Shown here: positions 9,741 to 18,406 of the stretch, in pieces
Layout: every line of letters starts with the position of its first letter
Numbering within the stretch: the first letter of the stretch is position 1
From: Heyndrickxia coagulans 36D1
GTDB lineage: Bacteria > Bacillota > Bacilli > Bacillales > Bacillaceae_C
Assembly (NCBI RefSeq): GCF_000169195.2
Contig: NC_016023.1
Coordinates: 992,001 to 1,056,000 of the forward strand
DNA: 64,000 nt
Direction of reading: 5' to 3'
Translations under genes and position numbers: made by a program
The notes under the pieces: generated by a model
What the model was told of the DNA's origin: nothing
Databases searched by the model: none
What the model saw: only the letters and a program-made list of their open reading frames with translations

Positions 9741-9956
9741 GCTAAAATAAAGAAAAATCAAGATCAAGCAGACAGTGCCAATTTTTTGCCTGGCTGCAAC
9801 TTTTTTATAAAATTCTATGATAAGGTGAACAAAGAAATAAAAGGCTAAGATGAAAAAAGAAATATGGACATGATCGAAAGTTGCGAATAAAAGAACCGGT
9901 AGAAAGATCAAAAGCCAAATATAAGTACTCCTCCATATTTTAATAAACTTTTCCAT
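9729..9956 (-). CDS. Small membrane protein
   Basis: A 75-residue protein from ATG 9956 (AGGGGG 5 nt upstream). It has three hydrophobic segments (about residues 12-29, 31-48 and 58-74) and a basic stretch YKKVAARQKI between the last two. No family recognised. Its 3' end touches the IS4-like fragment, so its C-terminus may have been altered by the insertion. Confidence 0.45.
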   Translation of the reverse strand: MEKFIKIWRSTYIWLLIFLPVLLFATFDHVHISFFILAFYFFVHLIIEFYKKVAARQKIGTVCLILIFLYFSFVY

Positions 9957-10169
9957 AAGTTCCCCCTAAATAAAAAAAGCATCTACGCTTTCTAATATTT
10001 CTACATCCAGTCCAAAAACTCCTGCTAAATTCCCTAAACAGTAATGTCTGTTTCGTGACGCCATCACACCTGTAAACGATTTAAAGATTCTCAAGGACCA
10101 TCCATTTGATTCTCACATCATGAACATTACGAACCATTCTGCATTCTGATTTACTTCCTGGAAAAGATC

Positions 10170-10201
10170 ACGGCCGGCTGATGCGTTTGGCAGCCGGCCG
10201 T
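10170..10201 (-). terminator. helD terminator
   Basis: Perfect 11-bp stem ACGGCCGGCTG/CAGCCGGCCGT (10170-10180 with 10191-10201), followed on the minus strand by TGATCTTTTCC, 15 nt past the helD stop. Confidence 0.7.
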
Positions 10202-10215
10202 TGTTATCCTGTTTC

Positions 10216-12507
10216 TTATTCCTTAACGTATAGCGCCTCAGGCACTTTATCTAAAAGCGGGGTCACCGGACCGTTGCTGACAAGGGCGAGGTGGTGCATT
10301 GCCCGCGTTCCGACTGTATATAGCAGGGTGCGTTCTGCTTCATCTTTATACACAGACGCGGAAGCATCGAGCACGATGACGCTGTCAAATTCCAGCCCCT
10401 TCGCAAGATAAGACGGGATCAGGATGATGCCTTCCGGAAGATCGCTGTATTCTTTTTCAATAAAGGTCAGATCCAGTTCTTCCCGCAATGTTTCATACGC
10501 TTCGGCACACTGTTTCCGTGACTTGCCGATGATCGCAACGGTATTGCTATCTTTTGCGTATTTTTTCGCAAACCGTACAACTTTTGCCAAAGCTTCTTCC
10601 TTGCCGCGGGCCACCGTAACAACCGGCAAATCGCCTTCGCGTTCAAACCATTCAATCTTCTCCCCGCCCGCTAAAATTTCTTTCGTAAAGCGGGTGATCT
10701 GGGCAGTCGAACGGTAGCTTTTCGTCAAGTATACGACCTGCGCTTTTTCTTCACCGAAAATTTCCTTAATCAGCTCCATCTGCGAACGGCCGCTTGTGCC
10801 GAATATGGACTGGTTCAAGTCACCGAGCATCGTAAACTTGCTGTACGGGAACAAATAGCGCAAATAGGCAAGCTGGACCGGCGAATAATCCTGGATTTCA
10901 TCAATAAACACATATTTGATCGAACTGCTCGTAGCTTTGCCTGTCAAAAGGTCAAAGAGATACAAAAACGGCACGGTATCTTCATAGGGCAACCAGCCTT
11001 CACGGAAAGCGGCGCGCGTTTTTACATCAAGCCGTTCTTCCGTACCGGGAACAAATTCTGGTGCGCGCCGTAAAAAATCAAGATACTGGGCACGGATATG
11101 GAGATAATGGAACGTTTTAATTTGTTTTCGGATCGAGCTGAAGCGGCGGTTGACAATTTTACGTGCCAGAAATTCTTTCTCATAATTGGACTCGCTGAAC
11201 GAATCATGGTTCTTGCGCGATTTGCGCTCGGCATATTGATGGGCGGCAAGATAGGCTTCCGTCCCGAGCAGTTCCATTTCTTCTTCGACCCAAGGCTTTT
11301 TCCGCTCTTCTTTTGCAATCTGTTCCAGTTCTTTCAGCAGCTTTTTGCTGACAAGCTGAAACCGGTTCGGCAGCGAGTAACTTTTATCATAGGCATAAAA
11401 CAGCTCAGAAATTCTTTCCTTCGGGATAATCGTCTCGCCTTTAAAACGAATGTCACGGAAAATGATGCCGCCGTTTAAAAGTTTTTCCGCATAATCCCGA
11501 ACGGCATGGAAAAAGGCAAGGCTGCCTTTGATTTGTGCTTCTTTCCTGTTTTCGGCTTTGCCTTCGAGCGCTTCTTCCATTTGCTCGAGCAGGCTTTCGA
11601 CTTTTAGCTTTTTGCCAGCGCGTGCCTGGGCAAACTCCAGGAAAGTCGTCTGCTGCATATTATTTTCCCCGAGCTCCGGGAGCACTTTTGACACATAATG
11701 ATTAAACAGCTGGTTCGGCGAAAATAAAACAATTTGCTCGGAGTTGAGCGAATCGCGGTACCGGTACAGCAAATACGCAATCCGCTGCAGGGCAACCGAT
11801 GTTTTTCCGCTTCCGGCGGCCCCTTGCACGAACAGAAGATTGCTTGAAACATCACGGATAATCCGGTTCTGCTCTTTCTGAATCGTCGCCACAATATTTT
11901 TCATATGGGTGTTTGCGTTTGCCCCAAGCATTTCCTGCAGCATTTCATCGCCGATCGAGATCCCGGTATCAAACATCGCTTCAATATGGCCGCGCCGGAT
12001 TAAAAACTGCCGTTTCAAATCCATGATGCCTTCGCGCCTGCCGTCCGGCGCCTGGTACGAAACCGGGCCGGGCACCCCGTCATAGTAAATACTGGAAATC
12101 GGCGCACGCCAATCGTACACGAGATACTCATCCTCATCCCGGTAGGAAGCAATACCGATGTAGATGGGCTCGGAAGGTTCCCCTTCTTCATGAAAATCGA
12201 CGCGGGCAAAATACGGCGAATAAATGAGGCGGTCAAGTTTTTTCACGTCTTTTTCCATATGCCCGTAGCTCCGTTCGCGTTCAGCAAGCAGTTCTGCCTG
12301 CTGGCGGACGCTCGCCGATGTTTCCACGACATCATCCGGCTCATCGAGGTTCACCGTTACGTCTTCCCAGAACGTATTGCGGATTTCCTGTGCCTCGCCG
12401 CGGACAGCCCTTACTTTGGAAAGCAGTGTTTCTTTTTCCTGCTTCATTTTTTCAATTGTATAATCAACGCGTTTTTGTTCCTTTAACCATTCTTCATCAT
12501 GTGGCAT
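10216..12507 (-). CDS. helD: RNA polymerase recycling helicase HelD
   Basis: UvrD/Rep-like ATPase that strips stalled RNA polymerase from DNA and promotes its recycling. The 763-residue product has an N-terminal coiled arm (residues about 1-90) that reaches into the polymerase channel, Walker A GAAGSGKTSVALQRIAYLL near residue 230, a long insertion between the two RecA halves, and the Walker B/helicase motif FIDEIQDYSPVQLAYL. Length is close to B. subtilis HelD (about 774). ATG 12507 (AGGAAGGGG upstream) is preferred over an earlier in-frame ATG at 12567 with no ribosome site. It is monocistronic. Confidence 0.93.
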   Translation of the reverse strand: MPHDEEWLKEQKRVDYTIEKMKQEKETLLSKVRAVRGEAQEIRNTFWEDVTVNLDEPDDVVETSASVRQQAELLAERERSYGHMEKDVKKLDRLIYSPYFARVDFHEEGEPSEPIYIGIASYRDEDEYLVYDWRAPISSIYYDGVPGPVSYQAPDGRREGIMDLKRQFLIRRGHIEAMFDTGISIGDEMLQEMLGANANTHMKNIVATIQKEQNRIIRDVSSNLLFVQGAAGSGKTSVALQRIAYLLYRYRDSLNSEQIVLFSPNQLFNHYVSKVLPELGENNMQQTTFLEFAQARAGKKLKVESLLEQMEEALEGKAENRKEAQIKGSLAFFHAVRDYAEKLLNGGIIFRDIRFKGETIIPKERISELFYAYDKSYSLPNRFQLVSKKLLKELEQIAKEERKKPWVEEEMELLGTEAYLAAHQYAERKSRKNHDSFSESNYEKEFLARKIVNRRFSSIRKQIKTFHYLHIRAQYLDFLRRAPEFVPGTEERLDVKTRAAFREGWLPYEDTVPFLYLFDLLTGKATSSSIKYVFIDEIQDYSPVQLAYLRYLFPYSKFTMLGDLNQSIFGTSGRSQMELIKEIFGEEKAQVVYLTKSYRSTAQITRFTKEILAGGEKIEWFEREGDLPVVTVARGKEEALAKVVRFAKKYAKDSNTVAIIGKSRKQCAEAYETLREELDLTFIEKEYSDLPEGIILIPSYLAKGLEFDSVIVLDASASVYKDEAERTLLYTVGTRAMHHLALVSNGPVTPLLDKVPEALYVKE

Positions 12508-12576
12508 AAAACCGGCCCCTTCCTGACAAGTAAGAGTATAGAAAATTTTTCTTAAAAAAATGAACAAACTATCTTA

Positions 12577-12650
12577 GCTCTGTTGCCTGCTGTAAAAGTA
12601 GTCATCATGCAAATTGGCTTGATGTCAAAACATAAGTTCATTTTATATGG
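12577..12650 (+). repeat. Dispersed intergenic repeat, copy 1
   Basis: Begins GCTCTGTTGCCTGCTGTAAA and ends near TTTTATATGG. It shares order and spacing of conserved words (GTTGCCTGC, CATGCAAA, TTTTATAT) with copies at 12860, 47441 and 61628. All four are in the same orientation and none encodes a protein. Confidence 0.7.
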
Positions 12651-12715
12651 CATGAAGCGGTATACCCCGGCATCCCAACCAGTAGGGAAAAATGTAGCAC
12701 CGCAAGCAAATAAAT

Positions 12716-12744
12716 TTGACAATGGGATGAGGAGATGCTATAAT
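12716..12744 (+). promoter_or_regulatory. Perfect consensus sigma-A promoter without an adjacent gene
   Basis: TTGACA (12716-12721), exactly 17 nt, TATAAT (12739-12744). The next plus-strand gene starts 314 nt downstream. The presumed early transcript contains the inverted pair TAAGATG/CATCTTA (about 12746-12792). It could drive the glycosyltransferase gene with a long leader, or a small RNA. Confidence 0.55.
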
Positions 12745-12859
12745 TAAGATGGTAAAATGTATATTCCCCATCCGTTGCACTCCGCATCTTAGTATACCAC
12801 GTTTCCGCCTGATTTTCCAATGTCTGGTCTGTTCTCTTTTGCCATTCCATGTTTTTTCC

Positions 12860-12942
12860 GCTCTGTTGCCTGCCACAAAAAGTAGTACTCATGCCAAATG
12901 GGCGCTCGGGGTTGAAGTAAAAATTTAAGTTATTTTATAGAG
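12860..12942 (+). repeat. Dispersed intergenic repeat, copy 2
   Basis: Begins GCTCTGTTGCCTGCCACAAA. It is the most diverged of the four copies but keeps the order of shared words, including a GAAGTAAAAATTTAAGT segment and TATTTTATA. It lies 283 bp after copy 1 in the same intergenic region. Confidence 0.65.
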
Positions 12943-13057
12943 AAGACCGCATAATCTCTCATCTTGCCATTCTTTTTCTTCATTTCCCTTTTTCAAGCAT
13001 AAAGTGATGCACGCTGGCAAAACCTATCCGTAATACTGTTTGTTGGAGGTTGCTAAC

Positions 13058-14065
13058 GTGGAAAATCCAGTACTGACCATTGTCGTTCCCTGTTACAACG
13101 AAGAGGCTGTTTTATACGAAACGGAACGCCAGCTGACGGAAATGGTGTATTCCTTGATGAACGAAGGCCTGATCAGCCCGAAAAGCAGTATTTTGTTTGT
13201 CGATGACGGCAGCCGTGACCAAACATGGCCGATGATCGAGGAAATTGCAAGGAAAAACCGACTTGTCAAAGGATTGAAGCTTTCGCGCAATTTTGGGCAC
13301 CAAAAAGCACTACTTGCCGGGCTCGAAACAGCAAAAGAAGAGGCTGACTGTGTCATTTCCATCGATGCCGATTTGCAGGATGACATCTCGGTTATGCGCG
13401 AATTTCTATTGAAGTTTCACGACGGCTGTGACATTGTGTACGGCGTGCGGAAAAAGCGGGAGAAAGATACCTTTTTTAAAAGAGCGACTGCCCAGGGGTA
13501 TTACCGGGCAATGAAAAAACTCGGTGTTGATCTCGTATACAATCATGCGGATTACCGGCTGATGAGCAAGCGTGCGCTCGAGGAGCTTTCCCGCTTTCCT
13601 GAGCAAAATTTATTTTTGCGCGGTGTGGTGCCGTTAATCGGCTTGCAAACGGCCGAAGTGCTTTACGACCGGAAAGAACGGGCAGCCGGCGAGAGCAAGT
13701 ATCCGCTCAAAAAAATGCTGGCGTTTGCCTTTGACGGCCTTACTTCTTTTAGTGTGGTGCCGATTCACTTTATTACCCTTGTCGGTTTGTTTACTTTTTT
13801 ATCAAGCACCATCGCCGGCTTGTATGCACTTTTTGTAAAAATTTCCGGCCATGCGGATGACGGCTGGGCTTCGATTATCATCTCCATTTGGTTTTTAGGC
13901 GGCTTTATGTTAATGAGTATGGGGTTAATCGGCGAGTATATTGGTAAAATTTACCAAGAAACAAAAAGGCGTCCGCGCTACACGATTGCGCAGGATGCAC
14001 AGCAGGAGACAATCAGCCAGCAATTGTTGCGGACACAGCAGGATTCGGCAAAAAGGATTAATTGA
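13058..14065 (+). CDS. Membrane glycosyltransferase, GT2 family (GtrB/CsbB-like)
   Basis: Transfers a sugar from a nucleotide sugar to a lipid carrier such as undecaprenyl phosphate. The 335-residue protein has a GT-A domain (residues about 5-225) with VVPCYNEE, VDDGSRD and the metal-binding SIDADLQDD, then two membrane segments near residues 230-260 and 270-300. This is the DPM1/GtrB arrangement seen in B. subtilis CsbB, YkcC and YkoT. GTG 13058 has GGAGG 8 nt upstream; a TTG at 13040 is less likely. No flippase or second transferase is adjacent, so the acceptor is unknown. Confidence 0.85.
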   Translation: MENPVLTIVVPCYNEEAVLYETERQLTEMVYSLMNEGLISPKSSILFVDDGSRDQTWPMIEEIARKNRLVKGLKLSRNFGHQKALLAGLETAKEEADCVISIDADLQDDISVMREFLLKFHDGCDIVYGVRKKREKDTFFKRATAQGYYRAMKKLGVDLVYNHADYRLMSKRALEELSRFPEQNLFLRGVVPLIGLQTAEVLYDRKERAAGESKYPLKKMLAFAFDGLTSFSVVPIHFITLVGLFTFLSSTIAGLYALFVKISGHADDGWASIIISIWFLGGFMLMSMGLIGEYIGKIYQETKRRPRYTIAQDAQQETISQQLLRTQQDSAKRIN

Positions 14066-14300
14066 CAAGCCTGTTGTCGCTTTTTACGTCGTATCAGAAG
14101 CGGTGGTTGGCTTGTTCCACCCCGCCGCTTCCTTCTATCTCGCTTTTTTGGGAAGCCGTGTTTTCGTATGCGGCAAAGCACCTCGGTGAACGCGTAAACA
14201 CGGGCTTCTTTTCTTTCAGGTCATTTTACGAAAAGAGCCGCGAAAACCACAGACCAGCCTGTAAGGACCGGAACGAAACCTAGGCTCCCTCAAGTGCAAA

Positions 14301-14332
14301 AAAGCGAAAGGCACACATCATCCTTTCGCTTT
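14301..14332. terminator. Bidirectional terminator
   Basis: AAAGCGAAAGG/CCTTTCGCTTT stem with a 10-nt loop, A-rich on one side and T-rich on the other, between the convergent glycosyltransferase and citM genes. The preceding 230 bases hold no gene. Confidence 0.75.
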
Positions 14333-14339
14333 TCCTGCT

Positions 14340-15641
14340 TCAAAATGGAATCACGCCAATCACCAATGCCACAATGATCATAACGAGTGCCGATACGCAC
14401 GCCCATTTTAAGAAAGCACGTTGCAAATCACCAAACTCGGCACCGACCATGCCGACCAGCAGATAGGTGGATGGGACGAGCGGGCTCAGCAAATGGACCG
14501 GAAGCCCGAGCAATGATGCCCTGCCAATTGCCTCCGCACTAATGCCGTACGCTGCTGCTGCTTTTGCAACGAGCGGGAGAACGCCGTAATAAAATGCATC
14601 ATTGGACATGAAAAAGGTAAACGGTGCACTGATGACTGCCGTGATGACGGCAAAATGCGGTCCCCAGGCTGCTGGAACGTGGGTAATCAATGTGTTTGCC
14701 ATTGCATCAACCATTTTTGTCCCGGACAAAATGCCTGTAAAAATCCCGGCTGCAAAAATCATCCCCACAACCGACATCGCATTTCCAGCATAGGCTGCAA
14801 CCCTTTCTTTCTGGACATCCATATTCGGATAGTTGACCATCGCCGCAATGGCAAAACCGAGCATAAACAAAACCGCTGTCGGCAGCACTTCCATAATGAG
14901 CCCAACAAGCAGCGCAATCGTCAAAAGGCCGTTGAACCAAATGAGTTTCGGGCGCTTTAATTCATTCCCCTCACCGACTGCAACTGCTGCAGCCTGTTCC
15001 AAAATTGCTTCATTTTCTGAGCTGATGATCCCCAGCCGTTTTCTTTCTTTACGCCCGAGATAAAAAGCAAGGAGAAAGACAAATAGCAAGCCGCCGATCA
15101 TAGACGGAATCACCGGCGTGAACAGATCTGACGTCTCGAGGCCGAGCGCGCTCATTGCCCTGGCTGTCGGGCCTCCCCATGGCAGCAGGTTCATCACGCC
15201 CGATCCGGAAACGGCAATGCCCGCAAGCACGAGCGGTTTCATGCCGATCCGCTGGTAAAGCGGCAGCATCGCGGATATAGTAATCATATAGGTGGTCGTG
15301 CCGTCCCCGTCAAGCGATACCAAAACGGCTAAAACCGCTGTCCCGATCGCAATTTTGAGCGGATCCCCTTTTACGAGTTTTAATATTTGCGAGATCACCG
15401 GGTCAAATAACCCCGCGTCGATCATGAGTCCAAAATAAAGAATGGCAAATAAAATCATAATGCCGGTCGGCGCGACGCTTGTAACCCCCTCGATCGCCAT
15501 CTTCCCGATTCCTTTCCAAAACCCGCCGATAACCGCAAAAATGACCGGCACCAACATCAACGCAATCATGGCGGAAAGCCGCTTCGTCATGATCAAAAAC
15601 ATGAAAACAATAATCATCAAAAAACCCATGAACGCCAACAA
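14340..15641 (-). CDS. citM: Divalent metal-citrate transporter, CitM/CitH family
   Basis: Secondary carrier of the CitMHS family that imports citrate complexed with a divalent metal. The proposed TTG start at 15641 gives MLAFMGFLMIIVFMFLIMTKRL, which lines up with the N-terminus I recall for B. subtilis CitM, and exactly 433 residues, the CitM length. GAAGGGGTGG precedes it by 5 nt. The open frame extends to 15755, but that extension contains the cre site, so upstream starts are unlikely. Conserved parts include SLDGDGTTTYMITISAMLP and NLLPWGGPTARA. It lies just behind citS-citT on the same strand, as in B. subtilis. Confidence 0.88.
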   Translation of the reverse strand: MLAFMGFLMIIVFMFLIMTKRLSAMIALMLVPVIFAVIGGFWKGIGKMAIEGVTSVAPTGIMILFAILYFGLMIDAGLFDPVISQILKLVKGDPLKIAIGTAVLAVLVSLDGDGTTTYMITISAMLPLYQRIGMKPLVLAGIAVSGSGVMNLLPWGGPTARAMSALGLETSDLFTPVIPSMIGGLLFVFLLAFYLGRKERKRLGIISSENEAILEQAAAVAVGEGNELKRPKLIWFNGLLTIALLVGLIMEVLPTAVLFMLGFAIAAMVNYPNMDVQKERVAAYAGNAMSVVGMIFAAGIFTGILSGTKMVDAMANTLITHVPAAWGPHFAVITAVISAPFTFFMSNDAFYYGVLPLVAKAAAAYGISAEAIGRASLLGLPVHLLSPLVPSTYLLVGMVGAEFGDLQRAFLKWACVSALVMIIVALVIGVIPF

Positions 15642-15692
15642 AACAGCCACCCCTTCGTTCATTTCTTTCAGTTTACCCAATGAACCAACCAT

Positions 15693-15706
15693 TGTAAGCG
15701 TTTTCA
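15693..15706 (-). promoter_or_regulatory. cre site upstream of citM
   Basis: TGAAAACGCTTACA on the minus strand matches all 14 positions of the CcpA operator consensus. It lies about 50 nt before the citM start, downstream of an AT-rich promoter-like region (about 15710-15755) that contains a repeated AAAATGAAC word and could hold the CitT binding site. Confidence 0.8.
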
Positions 15707-15774
15707 ACATATTTGGTATAAAATCTATTTTGACTATTTTGTTCATTTTGTTCACGAACAGAAAAGGGGGAAGG

Positions 15775-15868
15775 GTGCAAAAGCAACATGTGCCCAGTAC
15801 TCGCTAACGAAGCCGGCCGATCTAATGGTCGGTGAGCCTCGTGCAAGAGCAACACGTACCCAGTACTC
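15775..15868 (+). repeat. Direct repeat pair upstream of citM
   Basis: Two 28-bp copies (15775-15802 and 15841-15868), 66 bp apart and differing at about five positions, share GTGCAARAGCAACA and CCCAGTACTC. The gap between them has an imperfect hairpin (CCGGCCGAT/ATGGTCGG). No gene is present in 15642-15957. Confidence 0.55.
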
Positions 15869-15957
15869 CCCAGTATCCCGTCACGGTCCCAACACTTATG
15901 GAAAACCCGATTTCCATTTTTTGTAACCCTCGTTTTCACAACCTGCCGTACAGGCGT

Positions 15958-16638
15958 TTAAACAAGATAATATTTCCGCTCCGGCCTGCCGACGATGCCG
16001 TATTCGACTTCTGCTCTGCACGTCCGGATGGAAACCAGGTATTCCAAATAGCGGCGGGCGGTTGTCCGGGAGGCGCCGATTTTTTCAGCGACCTGTTCGG
16101 CGGACTGCCCCTGGTCCGGAATTAGCACTGCTTTTACTTTGCTCAGCGTAATCGCATCAATTCCTTTCGGCAGCTCCGTTTCCTGCGTCCCCGCTTCCCG
16201 GCGTGGCGACCCGAACAGCGAATCAACCCAGGCCTGATCCACCGTACCCGCTGTTTCCAGGAGGCGCTTTTTATCCAGATACTTTTCGACCGCCTCCTTA
16301 AACTGCTTAAGTGAAACCGGCTTGATTAAATAGTGTTCCACCCCATAATGAAGCGCCTTTTCGATAAAATCCTTTTCCGCAGCGGCTGTAATCATCATAA
16401 TATCGAGATGCGGCGACAATGCCCGCAGGTCAGGAAGTAGATCAACACCGAGCCGGTCGGGAAAATATACATCCAGAAGCAAAAAATCCGGAGACTTTTC
16501 CTCCACAAGCGCCAGCGTTTCTTTTGCATTCAAGGCTTTGCCAACCACTTCGAAACAAGGGAACTCCGCCAGAAATTTTTCATGGACAAGCGCCACGCGG
16601 AAATCATCCTCGGCGATCACCGCTTTTATTGTTTTCAA
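15958..16638 (-). CDS. citT: Two-component response regulator, CitT-like
   Basis: CitB/CitT-family regulator, 226 residues. The receiver domain (about 1-120) has acidic residues near positions 10-11, the phospho-acceptor Asp in DFLLLDVYFPD and the conserved Lys in HYLIKPVSL. The C-terminal part (about 150-226) holds a helix-turn-helix (SAEQVAEKIGASRTTARRYL) of the family's type. It overlaps citS by 4 nt (ATGA), so the two are translationally coupled. By position it should activate citM in response to extracellular citrate or a related carboxylate. Confidence 0.88.
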   Translation of the reverse strand: MKTIKAVIAEDDFRVALVHEKFLAEFPCFEVVGKALNAKETLALVEEKSPDFLLLDVYFPDRLGVDLLPDLRALSPHLDIMMITAAAEKDFIEKALHYGVEHYLIKPVSLKQFKEAVEKYLDKKRLLETAGTVDQAWVDSLFGSPRREAGTQETELPKGIDAITLSKVKAVLIPDQGQSAEQVAEKIGASRTTARRYLEYLVSIRTCRAEVEYGIVGRPERKYYLV

Positions 16639-18236
16639 CTGTCGACACCCTCCCTTTTCGGCAAATAAACCGTAAAAACCGTTCCTTCCCCGGGGTGGCT
16701 GTGGACTTCAATAAAACCCCCGAGTTCGGACACAGCATGAGCGGCATTGGATAAGCCAAACCCTCTGTTCGTTTCTTTTGTTTTTGTTGAAAAACCCCTT
16801 TCAAATATATGTGCGAGGACCGCTTCTTCCATGCCAGGCCCGTTATCGCTGATTTCAAATACAATGTCATCCCCCATATCTGTCGCAAAAAACAAGACAG
16901 TCGGGTGATCGGTTTTCCCTGCTGCTTCAAAAGCATTGTCGAGCAGATTGCCAAGCATGACAATCAGCCGCATCACATCGATTTGCTTTGGCAACCTTTC
17001 TAAAGAACTGTTCGGATCAATATCAAAATGAATCTTTTTTTCGGATGCTTTGCCAAGTTTGCCGAGCAAAACCGCCTGGACTTTCATGTCTTTTATCTTC
17101 TCAAAAACACGGGCGTGCTGGTTTTTCAAAGATGCCGTCTCTTCCCTGATAAATTCAATTGCGTCTTCATAAGCCCCAAGCTGCAACAGCCCGGAAAGGA
17201 CATGCAGCTTATTTGCGTATTCATGGGACTGGGCCCGCAAATCTTCCGAGTATTGGCGGACTTCGCTCAATGTATTGGCCATTCGTTCAATTTCCGAACG
17301 GTCGCGAAAAGAAGCAACCGCCCCCTGCACTTTCCCTCGTTCATTCAGAATCGGAGTACTGTTTACAATGAGCGTCCGGTCTTTCCATACCATTTCCCGG
17401 TCCTTTTGCGGCTTGCCGGATTTTAACACGGCGTAAAAAATGGAAGCCGGTATCAGCTTGTCAATCTTTGTACGCCTGACCGATCCGTCAATATGCAGCA
17501 TTTTTTTCGCTGGCTGATTCATGGTAGTGACAAACCCTTCCCGGTCAACAGCAATAATCCCTTCTTTAACCGCATGTAAAATGGCCCGCTTTTCTTTGTA
17601 AAGCGACGCGATTTCGAACGGTTCAAGCCCCATTGTGTCTTTACGGATATCCCGGGCAAGCAGCACGCTTCCGATGATTGCCCCGAAAAAAGCAAGCAGT
17701 GCGACGCCAGCCACTTTCATCATGTGGATGTTGGTCTGCCGGTTCACATCACTTAACATGAACCCGACCGACACGATACCAATAATGTTTCCGTCCCGGT
17801 CGCGTACCGGTGTTTTCCCTCTTAATGACGGGCCAAGTGATCCTTTTGCGCTTGAGATATAGGATTCCCCTTTCAAAATGGCCCGTTCATTGTCCCCGCC
17901 AACCATCTTTTTGCCAATCCGGCCCGGGAGCGGATGGGAGTAGCGGATCCCTTCCCTGTTGCCGACAACGATAAACTCGGCGCCGGTTTCTTTGCGGATT
18001 TTTTCCGCAAGCGGCTGGATCGTTTTAGATGGGTCCTTGCTTTGGAAAGCACGCACAACAGCCGGCATTGCCGCCACCGTTTTCGCAATATTTAACGCCA
18101 GGCGCCCTTCCTGTTGTTCGATTTGGCGCTGCTCCAGCACCATAAAATAACCGGAAAGCGCGCCGATGATCAAAAAAGACAAAAGCAGCACAAGCCCCAG
18201 TATTTTTGTCTGCAATGAAACCTTTCTTTTACGCAT
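16635..18236 (-). CDS. citS: Sensor histidine kinase, CitS/DcuS family
   Basis: Membrane sensor of the CitA/DcuS type, 533 residues from ATG 18236. It has one membrane segment at residues 8-30, an extracellular ligand domain (about 35-170, with HPLPGRIGKKMVGGD typical of citrate/C4-acid sensors), a second membrane segment near 175-195, a cytoplasmic PAS domain (about 215-315), a phospho-His motif in QSHEYANKLHVLSGLLQLG, and a HATPase domain with DNAFEA, DNGPGM and RGFGLSN. The in-frame ATG at 18242 sits directly on the Shine-Dalgarno GGCGGGGG. Ligand identity (citrate) is inferred from adjacency to citM. Confidence 0.87.
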   Translation of the reverse strand: MRKRKVSLQTKILGLVLLLSFLIIGALSGYFMVLEQRQIEQQEGRLALNIAKTVAAMPAVVRAFQSKDPSKTIQPLAEKIRKETGAEFIVVGNREGIRYSHPLPGRIGKKMVGGDNERAILKGESYISSAKGSLGPSLRGKTPVRDRDGNIIGIVSVGFMLSDVNRQTNIHMMKVAGVALLAFFGAIIGSVLLARDIRKDTMGLEPFEIASLYKEKRAILHAVKEGIIAVDREGFVTTMNQPAKKMLHIDGSVRRTKIDKLIPASIFYAVLKSGKPQKDREMVWKDRTLIVNSTPILNERGKVQGAVASFRDRSEIERMANTLSEVRQYSEDLRAQSHEYANKLHVLSGLLQLGAYEDAIEFIREETASLKNQHARVFEKIKDMKVQAVLLGKLGKASEKKIHFDIDPNSSLERLPKQIDVMRLIVMLGNLLDNAFEAAGKTDHPTVLFFATDMGDDIVFEISDNGPGMEEAVLAHIFERGFSTKTKETNRGFGLSNAAHAVSELGGFIEVHSHPGEGTVFTVYLPKREGVDS

Positions 18237-18347
18237 CCCCATCCCCCGCCAAACAGGATTTATCTCCATTTTACATGATTTTTGGAAATGTTGCGGCGAC
18301 AATGGCATGATGCGCTAAACCGCGTTCCCAATCCAAGCAAAATAAAA

Positions 18348-18370
18348 GCCGCCGGGAATGTCCCGGCAGC
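18348..18370 (-). terminator. amtB terminator
   Basis: GCCGCCGGGA/TCCCGGCAGC stem, 3-nt loop, followed on the minus strand by TTTTATTTT. Confidence 0.75.
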
Positions 18371-18406
18371 CTGGAAAGTGGCGGATATACCCGCTCTTTT
18401 CTTCTA

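Noticed and set aside
10020-10145. Possible gene remnant on the minus strand (ECRMVRNVHDVRIKWMVLENL)
   Set aside because: Too short and interrupted to assign; could not be matched to a family.
12638-12892. Minus-strand 84-codon frame upstream of helD
   Set aside because: Lies across the consensus promoter and between repeat copies, with no ribosome site or family resemblance.
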